Shown: piece after piece, positions 23,064-32,385 of the stretch
Numbering within the stretch: position 1 is the first letter of the stretch
Layout: each line of letters opens with the position of its first letter
From: Monoplex corrugatus
Lineage: Eukaryota; Mollusca; Gastropoda; Littorinimorpha; Ranellidae
Direction: 5' to 3'
Assembly (NCBI GenBank): GCA_030674185.1
Contig: CM060307.1
Span: 65,936,266-66,000,265 of the forward strand
Length of the DNA: 64,000 bases
Program-made: the position numbers and the translations under genes
The notes under the pieces: generated by a model
The model's database searches: none
Seen by the model: the letters and a program-made list of their open reading frames with translations, nothing else
Told to the model about the DNA's origin: nothing

Positions 23064-26000
23064 ACACATACACACATGCACGCACACACACACCTTGCTC
23101 TATAGGCCCTTATACAAAATACTGTTATACAGGCAGGAGAGATTAGTCTGATGACAGACTTGCAAACTAAGGCTCTTCAGGTTAGATGAGTTTGAAAGAG
23201 GTGGGTTTTCAGGTGCCGTTTGAAGGTTGAGAAACACTTAGTTTTTCTGAGAGACAGTGGTAGAGAGTTCCATACATTTGGGCCAAAGACAGAGAAAGAT
23301 TTTTTACCAAAGGTGTCTAGAGAGAAGCGAGGAACAGTCAACAGTGAGGTGTCAGAAGAGCGGAGCGTTCGAGAAGGTTTGTAACCCTGCAGGAGGTTGG
23401 CAAGATAGGATGGCATGTTCTCGTGATAGATACACTGAAAGCAGAGACAGGCAACTTTATATTGAATCCTAGCCTTTACCGGGAGCCAATGAAGTGTTCT
23501 AAGCAGAGATTTTGCACTCTCACGCCTGGGCTTGCGGAGAACAAGGCGAGCCGCATAGTTCTGTATGCGCTGAAGTTTAGATAGTTGATTGTCATGGAGA
23601 CCTGCGAATAGAGAGTTACAATAGTCCAGTCTAGATAGTATGAAAGAGACAGCAAGCTTGTTGGTAGCATCAGTGGAAAGGAAGGAGCGAATCTTACCAA
23701 TTCTGCGTAGCTGATAGTACAGAGTACGGCACAACTGTTTGACATGGGCTTCCATAGACAGTGTTTCATCCAGATAGAAGCCAAGGTTTCTAACAGTTTG
23801 TGAGAAAGATACATCACAACCAGAGATAGACATGGGGGCATGAGTAACCTGATTGACCTTTGACTTAGTACCAGTAACAATAAGCTCAGTTTTATCATCA
23901 TTCATCTTCAGCTTGTTTTCACTCATCCACTTGGAGACATCCTCTATACAATCTCTCAGACTGCACGCAAGAGCGTCAAAATCTGATGGGGCAGAGGAGC
24001 TATGCAGCTGTGAGTCATCCGCAAAGAAGTGGTATGAGTGACCTGACTGATGAATGATAGCGCTGAGAGGTTGTGTATACATAGTGAACAGGACAGGTCC
24101 CAAGACAGAACCTTGTGGGACACCACATTTCAGCACAGATGGATTTGATTTGTGGCCAATGACAACCGACTGGGTACGGCCAGTCAAATAGGAGGTAAAC
24201 CAGTCCAGAACCGTTCCAGAACAGCCAAAAGTGGTACACAACCGCGTTATGATGATGCTATGGTCTATGGTGTCAAATGCTGCTGACAAGTCAAGCAGTG
24301 ACAAGATAGACACACTCCCATTGTCTGAAGCCTGAAGGAGGTCATTGACCACACGCAATAGAGCGGTTTCTGTGCTATGGCACTTACGGTAGGCTGACTG
24401 GAATGGCTCTAGCAGGTTGTGAGATTCCAGATGCTGCAGAATCTGTTCTAGTACAATACGTTCCAACACCTTTGATAGGAATGGTAGATTGGAAACTGGA
24501 CGATAATTCTTCAAGCAGTCTGGGTCGAGATTTGCCTTCTTCAGAAGGGGCTTGACAAGAGCGTGCTTAAAGCACTGAGGCACAACACCAGATGACAAGG
24601 ACTTATTCATAATATGCGTGACAATTGGAGTAATTTCATCTAGACAATCAAATAGGATAGAGGCAGGGATAGGGTCAAGGTCACATGACTTCTTTGGCAT
24701 TTTCTTCAGTATCTCTCTCACACAACCCTCAGACATAAGCTCAAAATTTTCTAGCTGTGTACCAGAGAACACAACAGCATCAGTGGGGCATGGTGTATCA
24801 GGGTCAAAGCTGCTTCTGATCCGTTCAATCTTTCCAACAAAAAATTCATTGAATTTATCAGGAAGAGACTCTGGGGGGATGTTAGAAGGAAGCACAGTAT
24901 CTCCAGCTTTTCCCAGCAACTGATCACTGAGGTGGAAGAGTTCTCTGGAACTATCAGCGCCTGCTATCTTACCACATATGTACTTTTTCTTTGCTTCACG
25001 TATCATATTTGTAACTATGTTACGCTGCTCTGCATATATTTCTCTATGAACGGTCAGACCGGCATTGTGAATAACTTTTTGCAGTGCTTCCTCCATACAA
25101 ACCTTCATTTTCTCTCTGCATTACTGCTGAACTGTTTACAGAAACTTCTATTAGTAATGACGCATGTATATGAGGTTGCAATTCACAGGAGGGGGGGGGG
25201 GGACGTAAAGGAGAGTAAATCTTTTAACTAAGGAAAACGCACTATGATTTTGAGAATAGTGAAGAGATTAAAGGAAGCTTCTATAATTCTACCAAAATAA
25301 TTGCCATAATCATTTTCTTTCCATTTTCACACAGTCAGTTTTGCTCAAGAGATTTGCATTCTTTGATTATGAATTAACTGTTACTGTTATTCATTGCTTT
25401 AATGATTGTGACTGAAACATTTAACATTTGTTCTGAATTGATTTGCAGTTTATGCATGGTGCCATGGAAATCTGTGACTCGCTCACTAAAAAAGGGTTTT
25501 GGGCAGATTTTATTGACCCCTCTACTGGAAAACCGGTGAGTAGCATTTTAAATGAATAAGTACATATATCAGAGCCTGGAATTCGTCGCGGAAACGAGGA
25601 TTTCCGCGGAAATCAAAATCGCGCAAAAAAATATTTTTCGCGTTAAAAAAAAATCAGAATGAACACACTGAAACGATCTGCTGTGTATGATGGATCCTGA
25701 TCTTGTGCCCAATGTTTATTAAATACTCTTTTGACTGATATTCATTGTAATTTTCAGTGTGTTAAATGCCTTTAAATTTGTCTCCAGAATGCCTCAGAAT
25801 ACACAGATTTTAGTCTTGATTTTAAAAATTTTCCGGGGGAGCATGCCCCCGGAGCCCCCTAGAAGTTTCCTCTTTTTTTTTTCTTAGCAATTCCAGGCTC
25901 TGATATATAAAATAAGTAAATAAATAAACTAACATGATTAAAATCCTGAACAGTATATGAATTTATTCTACATGGGATAGGCATACACAAGTGCATACAC

Positions 26001-26741
26001 CTACATTCTTTTTTTTTTCATCAACAAATTACTGGCATCTAAAACATAATTTCACTTTATCTAATTGCTGAAGTTTTCTTTACAGAGGATCTCATAACAG
26101 CTTCATACTATCATGTATATTTGTCAACGTAACAGAAAGTGGGAAGGAGGTTCAGCAGAACAGCAGTCTTTAAAAGCATTTCAAATGGCTGGGAGGAGTG
26201 CAGTGATTTAACAGAGTGATTTTTACATCATATACAAATGGAAATATATTACTTTTTATGTCCCTTTTTATGCACACACAAAATGTGGCATGTGTGGCAT
26301 GTATGCACACAGAGAGAGAGAAATACCATGTTTCTATGCAACTGTGGCAAATGCTTGTCAGTAAATTAAGAAAATGTAAACTTGCCGAGGCACTGAATAC
26401 TTCCTTTACATAAATTCTCATCTCCAGTCTGTGCTGCAGTAATAGTTGTGAGTAGTAACTTTTTCAGTTTAATGTTCTTAACTAATGCCTTGTTCTTTGT
26501 AAAGTTAATTGTGTTGACTCTGCCCTTCCAGTTCAGAGGACCTCACACGAATGCTGCCTTCTTTGAAACGGATGAACGCTACTGCAAGCTAGGTTTTCAG
26601 ATTGAGGACTTAGGCTGCTGCAAGGTGATACGGCATCTCACCTGGGGTACCCACGCCTTTGTAAGCTGTCTCTTCACTAATGCTCCAGTTGACCACCCTA
26701 TCATATCAAGCATTGTCCAGTCAGAGTGTGTGTCAGACTGA
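12054..26741 (+). CDS. MMADHC: MMADHC (cblD) cobalamin trafficking protein, six coding exons
   Basis: Coding exons are 12054-12207, 16517-16740, 19404-19500, 21234-21370, 25449-25535 and 26532-26741; every junction has GT/AG and the phases agree, giving 909 nt and 302 residues (human about 296). The family works with MMACHC to route cobalamin to cytosolic methionine synthase or mitochondrial methylmalonyl-CoA mutase. Seen in the translation: a basic, acid-poor N-terminus suited to a mitochondrial presequence; VWPD at 56-59 followed by RFPLPG; NDMTVWS at 185-191; WADFIDPS at 222-229; FETDERY at 244-250; LGCCKVIRH at 260-268; WGTH at 271-274. These are the blocks I recognise from vertebrate MMADHC. 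The start is chosen because the first residues (M-x-N-V, then an R/Y/L-rich helix) resemble the human start. An antisense CR1/L2-like LINE occupies intron 4 and RTE tails lie in introns 2 and upstream of exon 1. An additional 5' noncoding exon is possible. Confidence 0.93.
12298..12535. repeat. CT-rich microsatellite, MMADHC intron 1
   Basis: Imperfect then perfect (CT)n over about 240 bases, followed by a CA-rich stretch. Confidence 0.97.
12640..12960 (+). repeat. Interspersed SINE-like repeat, copy 2
   Basis: Shares ordered phrases with 7540-7765: GATAAAGGGTGGAGATTTTTCC, GCAGGCCTACCAGTTTCTA, TTAAGATCCTATGAGTCA and GGCTTATGGAAACATGTAAACACC. This ending is typical of a repeat widespread in molluscs; that statement is from memory, not from a search. 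Confidence 0.55.
13021..13114. repeat. (CT)n microsatellite
   Basis: Uninterrupted CT for about 94 bases, followed by TA- and TG-rich sequence to 13,190. Confidence 0.98.
13361..15775. repeat. Cluster of a palindromic motif, consensus GTACATAACTTCACAACA
   Basis: At least ten direct matches (starts at about 13373, 13543, 13917, 14092, 14288, 14430, 14619, 14800, 14989, 15560) and at least three inverted ones (about 14837-14852, 15028-15042, 15201-15221), with unconserved sequence between. Two direct/inverted pairs (14800 with 14852; 14989 with 15042) could form hairpins with loops of about 25 bases. No ORF of note spans the region. Function and class unknown. Confidence 0.8.
13905..14600. repeat. 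Diverged tandem duplication, ~370-bp unit
   Basis: 13905-14240 and 14285-14590 share, in order, TTCATAACTTCACAACAGTCACAACA, CTTTCTTTTTAAGT, TTCAGTAAAGAT, CTTTAGTACATAA, ATCTACCTTTTCTTCAG-like, GGGATTGTATC, GCATGTTTTGAATACAT and GGGATT. Separated by about 370 bases. Confidence 0.75.
15776..16500. other. MMADHC intron 1 end, no gene found
   Basis: A 103-codon ORF (15823-16134) has no recognisable motif. A TG-rich stretch at 16350-16400 precedes exon 2. I see no other structure. Confidence 0.5.
16517..16740 (+). CDS. MMADHC: MMADHC coding exon 2 (VWPD / RFPLPG exon)
   Basis: Residues 52-126. Carries the family signature VWPD followed by a G-P dipeptide and RFPLPG. The acceptor (gaccag) leaves two bases that complete the codon begun in exon 1, and the donor at 16741 (GTCTGT) leaves phase 0, which is what exon 3 needs. 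Confidence 0.9.
16780..16876. repeat. CA / ACAACA microsatellite
   Basis: CACACA runs mixed with ACAACA directly after MMADHC exon 2. Confidence 0.9.
16944..17265 (-). mobile_element. RTE-like LINE 3' fragment, copy 2 (MMADHC intron 2)
   Basis: Minus strand: MDSKENKKTVLMEADTSRSF, then the KRQATFIGHFMWKGDLEHLV..GKLEGKRAPCRPREKILDGLAEWL block, then a (TGA)n tail. Closely similar to copy 1 over 300 bases and antisense to MMADHC. Confidence 0.88.
17350..17425 (+). pseudogene. Decayed duplicate of MMADHC exon 3 end and donor
   Basis: Read in frame from 17350 the translation is LGCAIYDCFQIL then TGA at 17389-17391, parallel to LECAAHDCPQIL-R in true exon 3. The arginine CGA codon has become TGA, the donor region AAAAA/GTACC is retained, and the following intron bases (TTTAT/CAT GTTGTGTGTG) also match. 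No matching acceptor or upstream half is visible, so this is a partial, non-functional copy rather than a usable alternative exon. Confidence 0.7.
17426..18671. other. MMADHC intron 2, mostly unique
   Basis: A (TG)n tract at 17855-17897 is followed by two copies of CAGTGTGTGTTATCATTTT (about 17982 and 18045); the same phrase with TTAAGAGGGAGAG occurs also at 13568. Otherwise nothing recognised. Confidence 0.5.
18672..18928 (+). mobile_element. RTE-like LINE 3' fragment, copy 3 (MMADHC intron 2)
   Basis: Plus strand: EIRKRQATFIGHFMKQEKVEHLV, GKRAPGRPRKKTLDGLAEW, then GCAGGGCACATGG and (TGA)8. Opposite orientation to copy 2. Confidence 0.85.
19404..19500 (+). CDS. MMADHC: MMADHC coding exon 3
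   Basis: Residues 127-158 plus one base; contains ECAAHDCPQILRK, equivalent to the human ECAIQTCPELLRK block. Acceptor TTGCAG, donor AAAAG/GTACT. A decayed second copy of the end of this exon lies about 2.1 kb upstream (17350-17420). Confidence 0.93.
19905..19970. repeat. Short duplicated segment, copy 1
   Basis: The ~50 bases from GCATTAGAATACTAGCTG to GTGTGTTGAAGAAC recur without visible change at about 21519-21570. The repeated piece lies in introns 3 and 4 of MMADHC. Confidence 0.8.
19979..20040. repeat. (ATA)n microsatellite
   Basis: AAT repeats with few interruptions. Confidence 0.95.
20217..20290. repeat. (TG)n microsatellite
   Basis: About 74 bases of TG with one late interruption. 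Confidence 0.97.
20488..20537. repeat. (TTA)n microsatellite
   Basis: TTA repeats with one TTTA break. Confidence 0.95.
21084..21190. repeat. (TG)n plus GA microsatellite before exon 4
   Basis: About 66 bases of TG followed by GAGAGAGA and more TG, ending about 50 bases before the exon 4 acceptor. Confidence 0.97.
21234..21370 (+). CDS. MMADHC: MMADHC coding exon 4 (NDMTVWS exon)
   Basis: Residues 159-204 with TLSQHTENDMTVWS and the acidic EVESERE helix. Acceptor TTTCAG, donor ACA/GTAAGT, phase 0 at the end. The acceptor lies about 80 bases after a long TG/GA microsatellite. Confidence 0.95.
21519..21570. repeat. Short duplicated segment, copy 2
   Basis: Partner of 19912-19962; same orientation. 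Confidence 0.8.
22974..23090. repeat. (CA)n microsatellite in LINE 3' UTR
   Basis: About 85 uninterrupted bases of CA, then CA with T interruptions. Confidence 0.97.
23177..25108 (-). CDS. LINE reverse transcriptase ORF, intact over 643 codons
   Basis: Uninterrupted RT-bearing ORF of the intronic CR1/L2-like element. Motifs: NYRPVSNLPFLSK at 201-213, STETALL, DLSAAFDT at 273-280, GVPQGSVLGP at 329-338, F-F-A-D-D at 361-365, KLKMNDDKTE, then SRLDYCNSLFAG, LQRIQNYAARLV, LHWLPVKARIQYK and a C-terminus ending FKRHLKTHLFQ. A TAA lies in frame four codons before the first ATG. Without the endonuclease it cannot be autonomous, yet the lack of stops suggests a recent insertion. Confidence 0.92.
   Translation of the reverse strand: MKVCMEEALQKVIHNAGLTVHREIYAEQRNIVTNMIREAKKKYICGKIAGADSSRELFHLSDQLLGKAGDTVLPSNIPPESLPDKFNEFFVGKIERIRSSFDPDTPCPTDAVVFSGTQLENFELMSEGCVREILKKMPKKSCDLDPIPASILFDCLDEITPIVTHIMNKSLSSGVVPQCFKHALVKPLLKKANLDPDCLKNYRPVSNLPFLSKVLERIVLEQILQHLESHNLLEPFQSAYRKCHSTETALLRVVNDLLQASDNGSVSILSLLDLSAAFDTIDHSIIITRLCTTFGCSGTVLDWFTSYLTGRTQSVVIGHKSNPSVLKCGVPQGSVLGPVLFTMYTQPLSAIIHQSGHSYHFFADDSQLHSSSAPSDFDALACSLRDCIEDVSKWMSENKLKMNDDKTELIVTGTKSKVNQVTHAPMSISGCDVSFSQTVRNLGFYLDETLSMEAHVKQLCRTLYYQLRRIGKIRSFLSTDATNKLAVSFILSRLDYCNSLFAGLHDNQLSKLQRIQNYAARLVLRKPRRESAKSLLRTLHWLPVKARIQYKVACLCFQCIYHENMPSYLANLLQGYKPSRTLRSSDTSLLTVPRFSLDTFGKKSFSVFGPNVWNSLPLSLRKTKCFSTFKRHLKTHLFQTHLT
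25449..25535 (+). CDS. MMADHC: MMADHC coding exon 5 (WADFIDPS exon)
   Basis: Residues 205-233, 29 whole codons, with KGFWADFIDPSTGKP, almost invariant in the family. Acceptor TTGCAG, donor CCG/GTGAGT. A fold-back MITE begins 30 bases downstream of the donor. Confidence 0.95.
25565..25907. mobile_element. Fold-back MITE-like element
   Basis: Perfect 19-base inverted ends: TATATCAGAGCCTGGAATT at 25565-25583 and its complement at 25889-25907. Inside are GCGGAAA/TTTCCGC-type short inverted pieces and a near-perfect 20-base palindrome (CCGGGGGAGCATGCCCCCGG at about 25831). No coding capacity. Lies 30 bases into MMADHC intron 5. Confidence 0.85.
26532..26741 (+). CDS. MMADHC: MMADHC coding exon 6 (C-terminal, stop)
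   Basis: Residues 234-302 and TGA. Contains the FETDERY, LGCCKVIRH and WGTH blocks of the nitroreductase-like C-terminal domain. Acceptor preceded by a pyrimidine tract ending CTTCCAG. Confidence 0.95.
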   Translation, partial: FRGPHTNAAFFETDERYCKLGFQIEDLGCCKVIRHLTWGTHAFVSCLFTNAPVDHPIISSIVQSECVSD

Positions 26742-28252
26742 CAGGAGATACAACAGTAATAGAATGCAAATTAAGTGATGTTCATTTTTTTTCTCCAAGG
26801 GTTGTGAGTGTAGTGCAGGTGCTAGTTGGAGATAAGATCAGTTTTACCTGGAGACAGAAGTATGATAGTTCAGTTCCTAATGTTTAGCCTCAGTCAGTTT
26901 CGAGCAGTATTAAAGTACCTTGATTATTGGCTTGTTTCTTTTGTTATTTGAGGTACCTTGATAATTGACCTGTTGCTCTTGTAAACAGGCTATTCCTCCT
27001 CCCCTCTGTATAAGGTTTGAAGGAAAATGTAGTGACCCACGAACCTGCACAGGATTCCTGTTCAAATCATATCAGGGCTACAGTGCCTTGAGCAGTATGT
27101 TGTACATTTGAAGGAACTGGAAAACATTTTACCACTTTTTTGCCTCTTCTGTCATCAGTACTTTCTCTTACTTGGCTCCAGTATTCGCCGTGAAATCACT
27201 CTAGCGCATATCAGTGCTGTCACTCCAAGAAGTTGCTGTCTTGATCAACAACCTGGGCTAATGAGAGCACAACGCATACACAGGCAAGGTTTTTGCATAC
27301 TGAATGGCCTGTCTTATGTATGTTATTCTGAGGTGAAGGTTTGTCACTTTCTGAATTTGTTATGGTTCCATTGACATAGGGTTTGGTGTTTTTTTTAATG
27401 CTTCTGTGCATTTCAGAAGAATGGTTTATCTTGTTTTAGAAGAATGAATACTCAAAAAATAATCGGATCGTGTCAGTCAGACATACAACTTTTTTTTACA
27501 GAAACTGAAATCGAAGTTTTTCTTTAATTGATGCATCTGAAATCATGTAGATAATTGTGTTGTTTCTGAAGTCTTTTATCTACTTTATTCCAGTTAGATA
27601 TATGTGTTTTGGTCTCACAGAGGAAGAAAATGAGGCTTGTAAACTTTCTGGTGTGAATGAAGTCATGTACATATTTGTTTCTGTAGCAAAAGTGTCGTTT
27701 ACTTGATTCTGCGTGGTGTTATGGGAGATTAAATCAGAGTTGAAAATTACCTTGTTTTGTTCTTTTTACATGTCTTTTGTAAAAGTGGTTTTGTCACAGT
27801 ATCAGTCAATTTGCTTCCTTATAGTTTAACCCTTGTGCATTTTAATGTGAAATGTAATACATGTCCTAGTATTTGTACTTTTTTTTCACAGTCATGCTTC
27901 TTTCACTGGACGTCCACATGGACAGGCCACATCTGGCAACGATTGTGGCCGTTTTTTGTTTTTTATCACATTCCTACCAGTTGCCATGGAACATGCAGGG
28001 TAGACGGGTCAACCTGTCTCCTGTCAACTGTCACTCTGCTCAATAGAGGTGACATCTCTTCTGTATTTATTCAGGTTTGAAGAATGAGTGCAACACTTCC
28101 TGCTTTTCAGTGCATGCCTATGACACTTCTGCTAGCTGGAACATTTTTGTGTCACATGTGCAGCTGGTAGCATGCCTCCTACTTACAAATGTACTGCCAT
28201 TTATTTTCATTTATTTCAAACTATTAAAAATAAAATTTAATGCACCAGTACA
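26742..28252 (+). other. MMADHC: Probable MMADHC 3' UTR
   Basis: About 1.5 kb without a credible ORF follows the MMADHC stop. The first clear AATAAA on this strand is at 28229-28234, so a 3' end near 28,250 is my inference; an ATTAAA near 27,732 could be used earlier. Small internal duplications (for example the ACCTTGAT-ATTG phrase at about 26,917 and 26,952) are the only structure I see. Confidence 0.5.
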
Positions 28253-29330
28253 GTTATAGTTTACCCACTGTAGTTGCTGGTAAAAGACACACACAATGTC
28301 TCACACACAAGTCTTACTCATAAGAGGCATGCAGCATTTCTCCAAGCACAGCACGGCGCACAAATCCGAGATACTTTCTGCCGGCTATTAATAGCGCCCC
28401 TTCCCTTCCACTCCCCACACCCTTTTCACCCGTCCCTTTATCACTAGTGCAGGAGCACAAAGACGCTCTACACTGACGGACTTTGGTCGACCCTGCCTGG
28501 CTAAAAATAGCACACGCAGGCGACGCCGGCTCGCAACTAAAGGATGGCAGAATGGCTGGGAAAATGCAGCCATGACAGCACAGGTTTCTTTAAATTTTCC
28601 ACACAGTGAATGGTACAGGTGATGTATATCACATCCCATATATAATATTCTTATTTCAAGAACCACTCTTGAGTTGGCTCACCAAGTTTCAACCTCAATG
28701 ATAAGAGAGAAAAGGCCAGTCAGTAATGGAATTAACAGGGCTAACAAGGATAGTGCGAGGAGTCATGACAGGTGGTTTTATTCTACTGTCAAGTGATCCT
28801 GTGTTAATGTGAAAGGGTTAATTCCTCTGTAAACCAAATCATACAAAGATACATATACCAACACCATCTTCACGTATTCATGACCAGACACTTTCATCCA
28901 GCGCATAATTATATGCTGGTGACACCACCACCCACCCACCCCCATACACGCACCACAAAACATGAAAGTTGGGTGATTTTGCTTCACTTTTATTTAATCA
29001 ACTATTTTTCAAAATTCAATCTCAAGAGTGTATGAAGTAAGATTTTATATACTTGGTTATGTTAAATCTCAGCGTGTGTGATTTCATTGTCTAACACATT
29101 GGTTTTTGAAAGCATGATTGATAACAATTTACCTCAAAGTATAAATAATCTTAACACAGTCACCTCTTCTGACATACCCACCCCACCCCACCAAAAAAAT
29201 GTCATTACTGCTTAAAGCCTGGTAATTACTAGGACCATCCAGTGCATGTTATGTATGATGACTATTGATTAATGGACAAATCTGTTTCTTTATTCTTACT
29301 GAAGCTGAGCCTCTGCAGGTAATACATCTC
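28253..29330. other. Intergenic between convergent genes
   Basis: A locally GC-richer island at about 28330-28560 contains a 92-codon minus-strand ORF with no recognisable motif. Possible minus-strand AATAAA at about 28990. Nothing else supported. Confidence 0.4.
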
Positions 29331-29359
29331 ACCCTACTTTAATTAGTGATTCACTATTG

Positions 29360-29815
29360 CATTGAAGAAACTAGACACAAAATGTCATTTTCATAAAGAC
29401 CAGAACTAGATGCCAACATGTCTCTTTCATAAGGATCAGAAGTACACAAAAATATGTCATTTTCATTTCATAAAGACCAGAACTAGATGCCAACATGTCT
29501 CTTTCATAAGGATCAGAAGTAGACATGAATATGTCATGTCATAAAGACCACAACTGGATGCAAACATGTCGCTTTCACAAAGACCACATATGGACCTGAA
29601 TATGTCGCTTTCATAAAGACCAGAAATGGACACAGACATGACTGCCAAAAAGACCAGAACTGGATGTGAACATGTCACTTTCATAGAAACCAGAAGTAGA
29701 CCTGACCATGTCACTTTTATAAAGACCAAAACTGAACAAAGACATCACGTTCATAAACACCAGAATAGGGCACAAACATGTCACTTTCATAAACACCAGA
29801 AACCTAAACCTAGCC
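29360..29815. repeat. 36-bp minisatellite, about 12 copies
   Basis: Unit phrase TTTCATAAAGACCAGAACTGG then ATGCAAACATGTCGC, 34-37 bases per copy, degenerate. A two-type alternation (AAAGACCAGAACTAGATGCC / AAGGATCAGAAGTA) is visible in the first four units. Minus-strand ORFs read a ~12-residue repeat and are by-products. Confidence 0.9.
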
Positions 29816-30128
29816 TTAGAGATACACCTTGCATTGAACCATTCCCACTGCATGAGGCATTTATAAAATGTTCTAAACAAATGAGCCACTATATCAAAAC
29901 AAGTACATCAAAAAAATCGAATTTTGCTTTTTGTACAGTGTACACCTCCTCCCTTGTATTTATGATTAAGCAGCAAAGAAAAATCAACATAGAATTTCTT
30001 GGTCAGCTGTATTTTGGGTACCACAAAAATTGACCCGACTCTGAAAAAGGAAAAGTAAAGGGTGAAAGGAAAGACAACAACTACAAAGCATGAACAATAA
30101 AGCAGACTAATCCAATGAGCAGAAGATA

Positions 30129-30265
30129 TGTGTCACTATGTACTTAACATTGTTAGATCACAGTGACTCTACTCCTTTCCGTTTAACCACTCAGGATTAC
30201 TATATACTTAACATTGATAGATCGCATTGACTTTAGCACATTCAACCACTCTGAACCATTTCATG
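30129..30265. repeat. ~70-bp tandem duplication
   Basis: ACTTAACATTG-TAGATC..GACT..TTTAACCACTC-like phrase appears twice. Confidence 0.6.
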
Positions 30266-30639
30266 GTCAGGCAGTTCAAATACTTTACAAAGCTGAAATG
30301 GATAAACTTGCTCCTCATCAAACCTGAATGACTCCACAACAAAGTAAGAAGAATACAAAGCATCAATACACAATCAGTTGAGATGATAAACTGCATTAAT
30401 TTAAACTCACAAGATTAAAATAACATAACAGTTCATCTATATCACTATACAAACACTTAAACAGATTCTGACACCACAAGAATACAAATACAGCTGCATA
30501 AATCCACCAACACTAAAACATTTAAACAGGTTCTCACACCATAAGACATCATTCATCCAACATGGATAGGGCCAGCCATACAGCCAATACTCATGTCTGA
30601 CAAAGATCTCGGGACAGACTGAAAAGTCAACAAGTCTGG

Positions 30640-30785
30640 GAAGGATAATTTCATTTTGTAAAGTATGATGGAGTTGGATATCAATTTATCCACCCAAAAA
30701 TAAGCCTAAAGCTACGCATAATTTCAATTTATAAAGCATGGTGAAGTTGGTTATCAATTTATATTCCCAAAAATAAACATAACGC
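30640..30785. repeat. ~74-bp tandem duplication
   Basis: TAATTTCA-TTT-TAAAG-ATG, AGTTGG-TATCAATTTAT and CCCAAAAATAA recur in order. Confidence 0.75.
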
Positions 30786-31619
30786 TATGCTGCAGGTGCC
30801 AGCCCTAGTGCTTAAGCTATTCAAGTTATGCAGACTAAAACAAAAGTCAAAACTTAAGATGTGACACAGAAATTGAATATACAACCAGGCTGGCAAATAA
30901 CACCGCAGAATGAACAGTTCGTGCCTTTCCCAGCGTTTACAATGTCACTATATAGGCATCAGAATGGAGCCGTCAGCTAGGCGTCTCAATGACAACATAG
31001 GGAAACTTTCTGCAAAATAAAAAGGTGGCAGAAAAAGGAAGAAAACAAAACAAAAACAAAAAACAAGACATGAAAAAGGTGTTTTTAGTATGCTACACCC
31101 AGATAATCCTCCAAACAAGGGTAAAATTACCTTGCAACTCAACGGAAGACGATTGGCAAACAAATTACATGAAATCATTACAAAAGCAAGAAAAATAGTG
31201 GCACAGACTTCTAGACGGGTATACTATAAATGTTTATCCACCCTGGCATCCTAACTGAGTCAAAGGAAAAAGAAAACATTGAACAAATGTGTTGTATTAT
31301 TGGAAGCAGCTGATTGATTGCATTACATACTTCACGTGAATTTGCATGTGTAGAGTTATGAGGGTTTTCTAAGTCAATCAAAATATTAAGGGTCAAGTGA
31401 AGTCGAACAAGAGGTAACAATGTCTATAACAATTAAATCCAAAATCTACAAGAGAGAAAAACACTGATTCAGATATTCTTTTCAAACTCAAAATATACAA
31501 CAGAAAGTAGATCTAAAACCTTCAACATTTTTTTGCTCTGTCAGTTAAAATAAATGTGATTGTGAAATGTGTAAATGACACTGGCTTCTAATAATGTATT
31601 GAATGACATTATGCAAATG

Positions 31620-31855
31620 CTCATAAATATTCAAGATGCAATAAAGAAAGTGGTTTCCTGATTCTGCCATTGAAAAACATGTTATGCCAATGCTCATAAA
31701 TATTCAAGACATCACAACAAAGAAAGTTTTCCTGATTCTGCTATTGAATTATTCAAGACATCACAACAAAGAAAGTTTTCCTGATTCTGCTATTGAATTA
31801 TTCAAGACATCACAACAAAGAAAGTTGTTTCCTGATTCTGCCATTGAAAAACAAA
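31620..31855. repeat. 49-bp tandem repeat, four copies
   Basis: Unit ATTCAAGACATCACAACAAA then GAAAGTTTTCCTGATTCTGC and TATTGAATT. The middle two copies are almost identical; the first has an extra GTTATGCCAATGCTCATAAAT. Confidence 0.9.
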
Positions 31856-31899
31856 AACAAAATTCAGCCGACTGCAGAATCCATTCAGTTAATTGTAAT

Positions 31900-32210
31900 A
31901 CTGGGTTATCAAAAAAAAAACTTTCACAGCCATTTTCCACACTGTTGAAGCACACTTTCAAATCAAATAATTTTACTGATTATGGCTGCTGTTCTAAATG
32001 CTTCTACTGAATATGGAACATAAAAGAACGTCTACAAGCTATTGAAGCAATTAAACTGTGATCTGTACATACTGGATTACCCCCCCTCCCCCCCCCCCCC
32101 CCAAAAAAAAAGAAAAATCTTACTCCACAGCCGAAAAATCTTACTCCACAGCCACAGCCATTTTCCACAATGCTGAAGTACACCTAAGTTCCTTCACAAC
32201 CATTTCACAA
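31900..32210. other. Low-complexity stretch with CACAGCCATTTTCCACA phrase
   Basis: Holds a C run at 32081-32102, a duplicated AAAAATCTTACTCCACAGCC at about 32120, and two of three copies of a CACAGCCATTTTCCACA..TGAAG-ACAC phrase (31924, 32152; the third, weaker, at about 32570). Confidence 0.6.
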
Positions 32211-32214
32211 TGCT

Positions 32215-32385
32215 ACCAATCACTTCGGTGAAATGGTTAATGTAAGGGACTGATAATTTGGAGACTTGAGATTTGAACCCTTAACAGTTCATGTCATTAA
32301 AGCAGCACCAATCCAGAGCTGAGTGTGTTAAGGGCCTACTGGGAAGAGCAAGACCATAACACCAAAGTCTCACCCACTTCACAGA
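32215..32385 (+). repeat. tRNA-derived SINE-like element
   Basis: TGGTTAATGTAAGGGACTGAT resembles Pol III box A and GAGATTTGAACCC resembles box B about 35 bases later. The body continues with GAGTGTGTTAAGGGCC and GAAGAGCAAGACCATAACACC. Moderately diverged. Confidence 0.55.

Larger units (their letters stand above)
22221..25190 (-). mobile_element. CR1/L2-like LINE, 5'-truncated, antisense in MMADHC intron 4
   Basis: Minus strand: a 643-codon ORF (25108-23177) holds the RT domain; the endonuclease is absent, so the copy is truncated. The 3' UTR is filled with CA/TG microsatellites (22974-23058 and 22505-22680). The end is AAGCGCTGGTGAGCATG, then GCGCTATACAAATAAACATT and (ATT)n at 22221-22244, an end common to CR1/L2-like elements. 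It is a different family from the one at 7763-11228 but has the same architecture. Confidence 0.9.

Noticed and set aside
28388..28666. 92-codon minus-strand ORF in a GC-richer island
   Set aside because: No motif or splice context; could be a decayed element, not supported as a gene.
29611..30033. ORFs on both strands with F/M/S- or T/K/H-rich repeats
   Set aside because: By-products of the 36-bp minisatellite.
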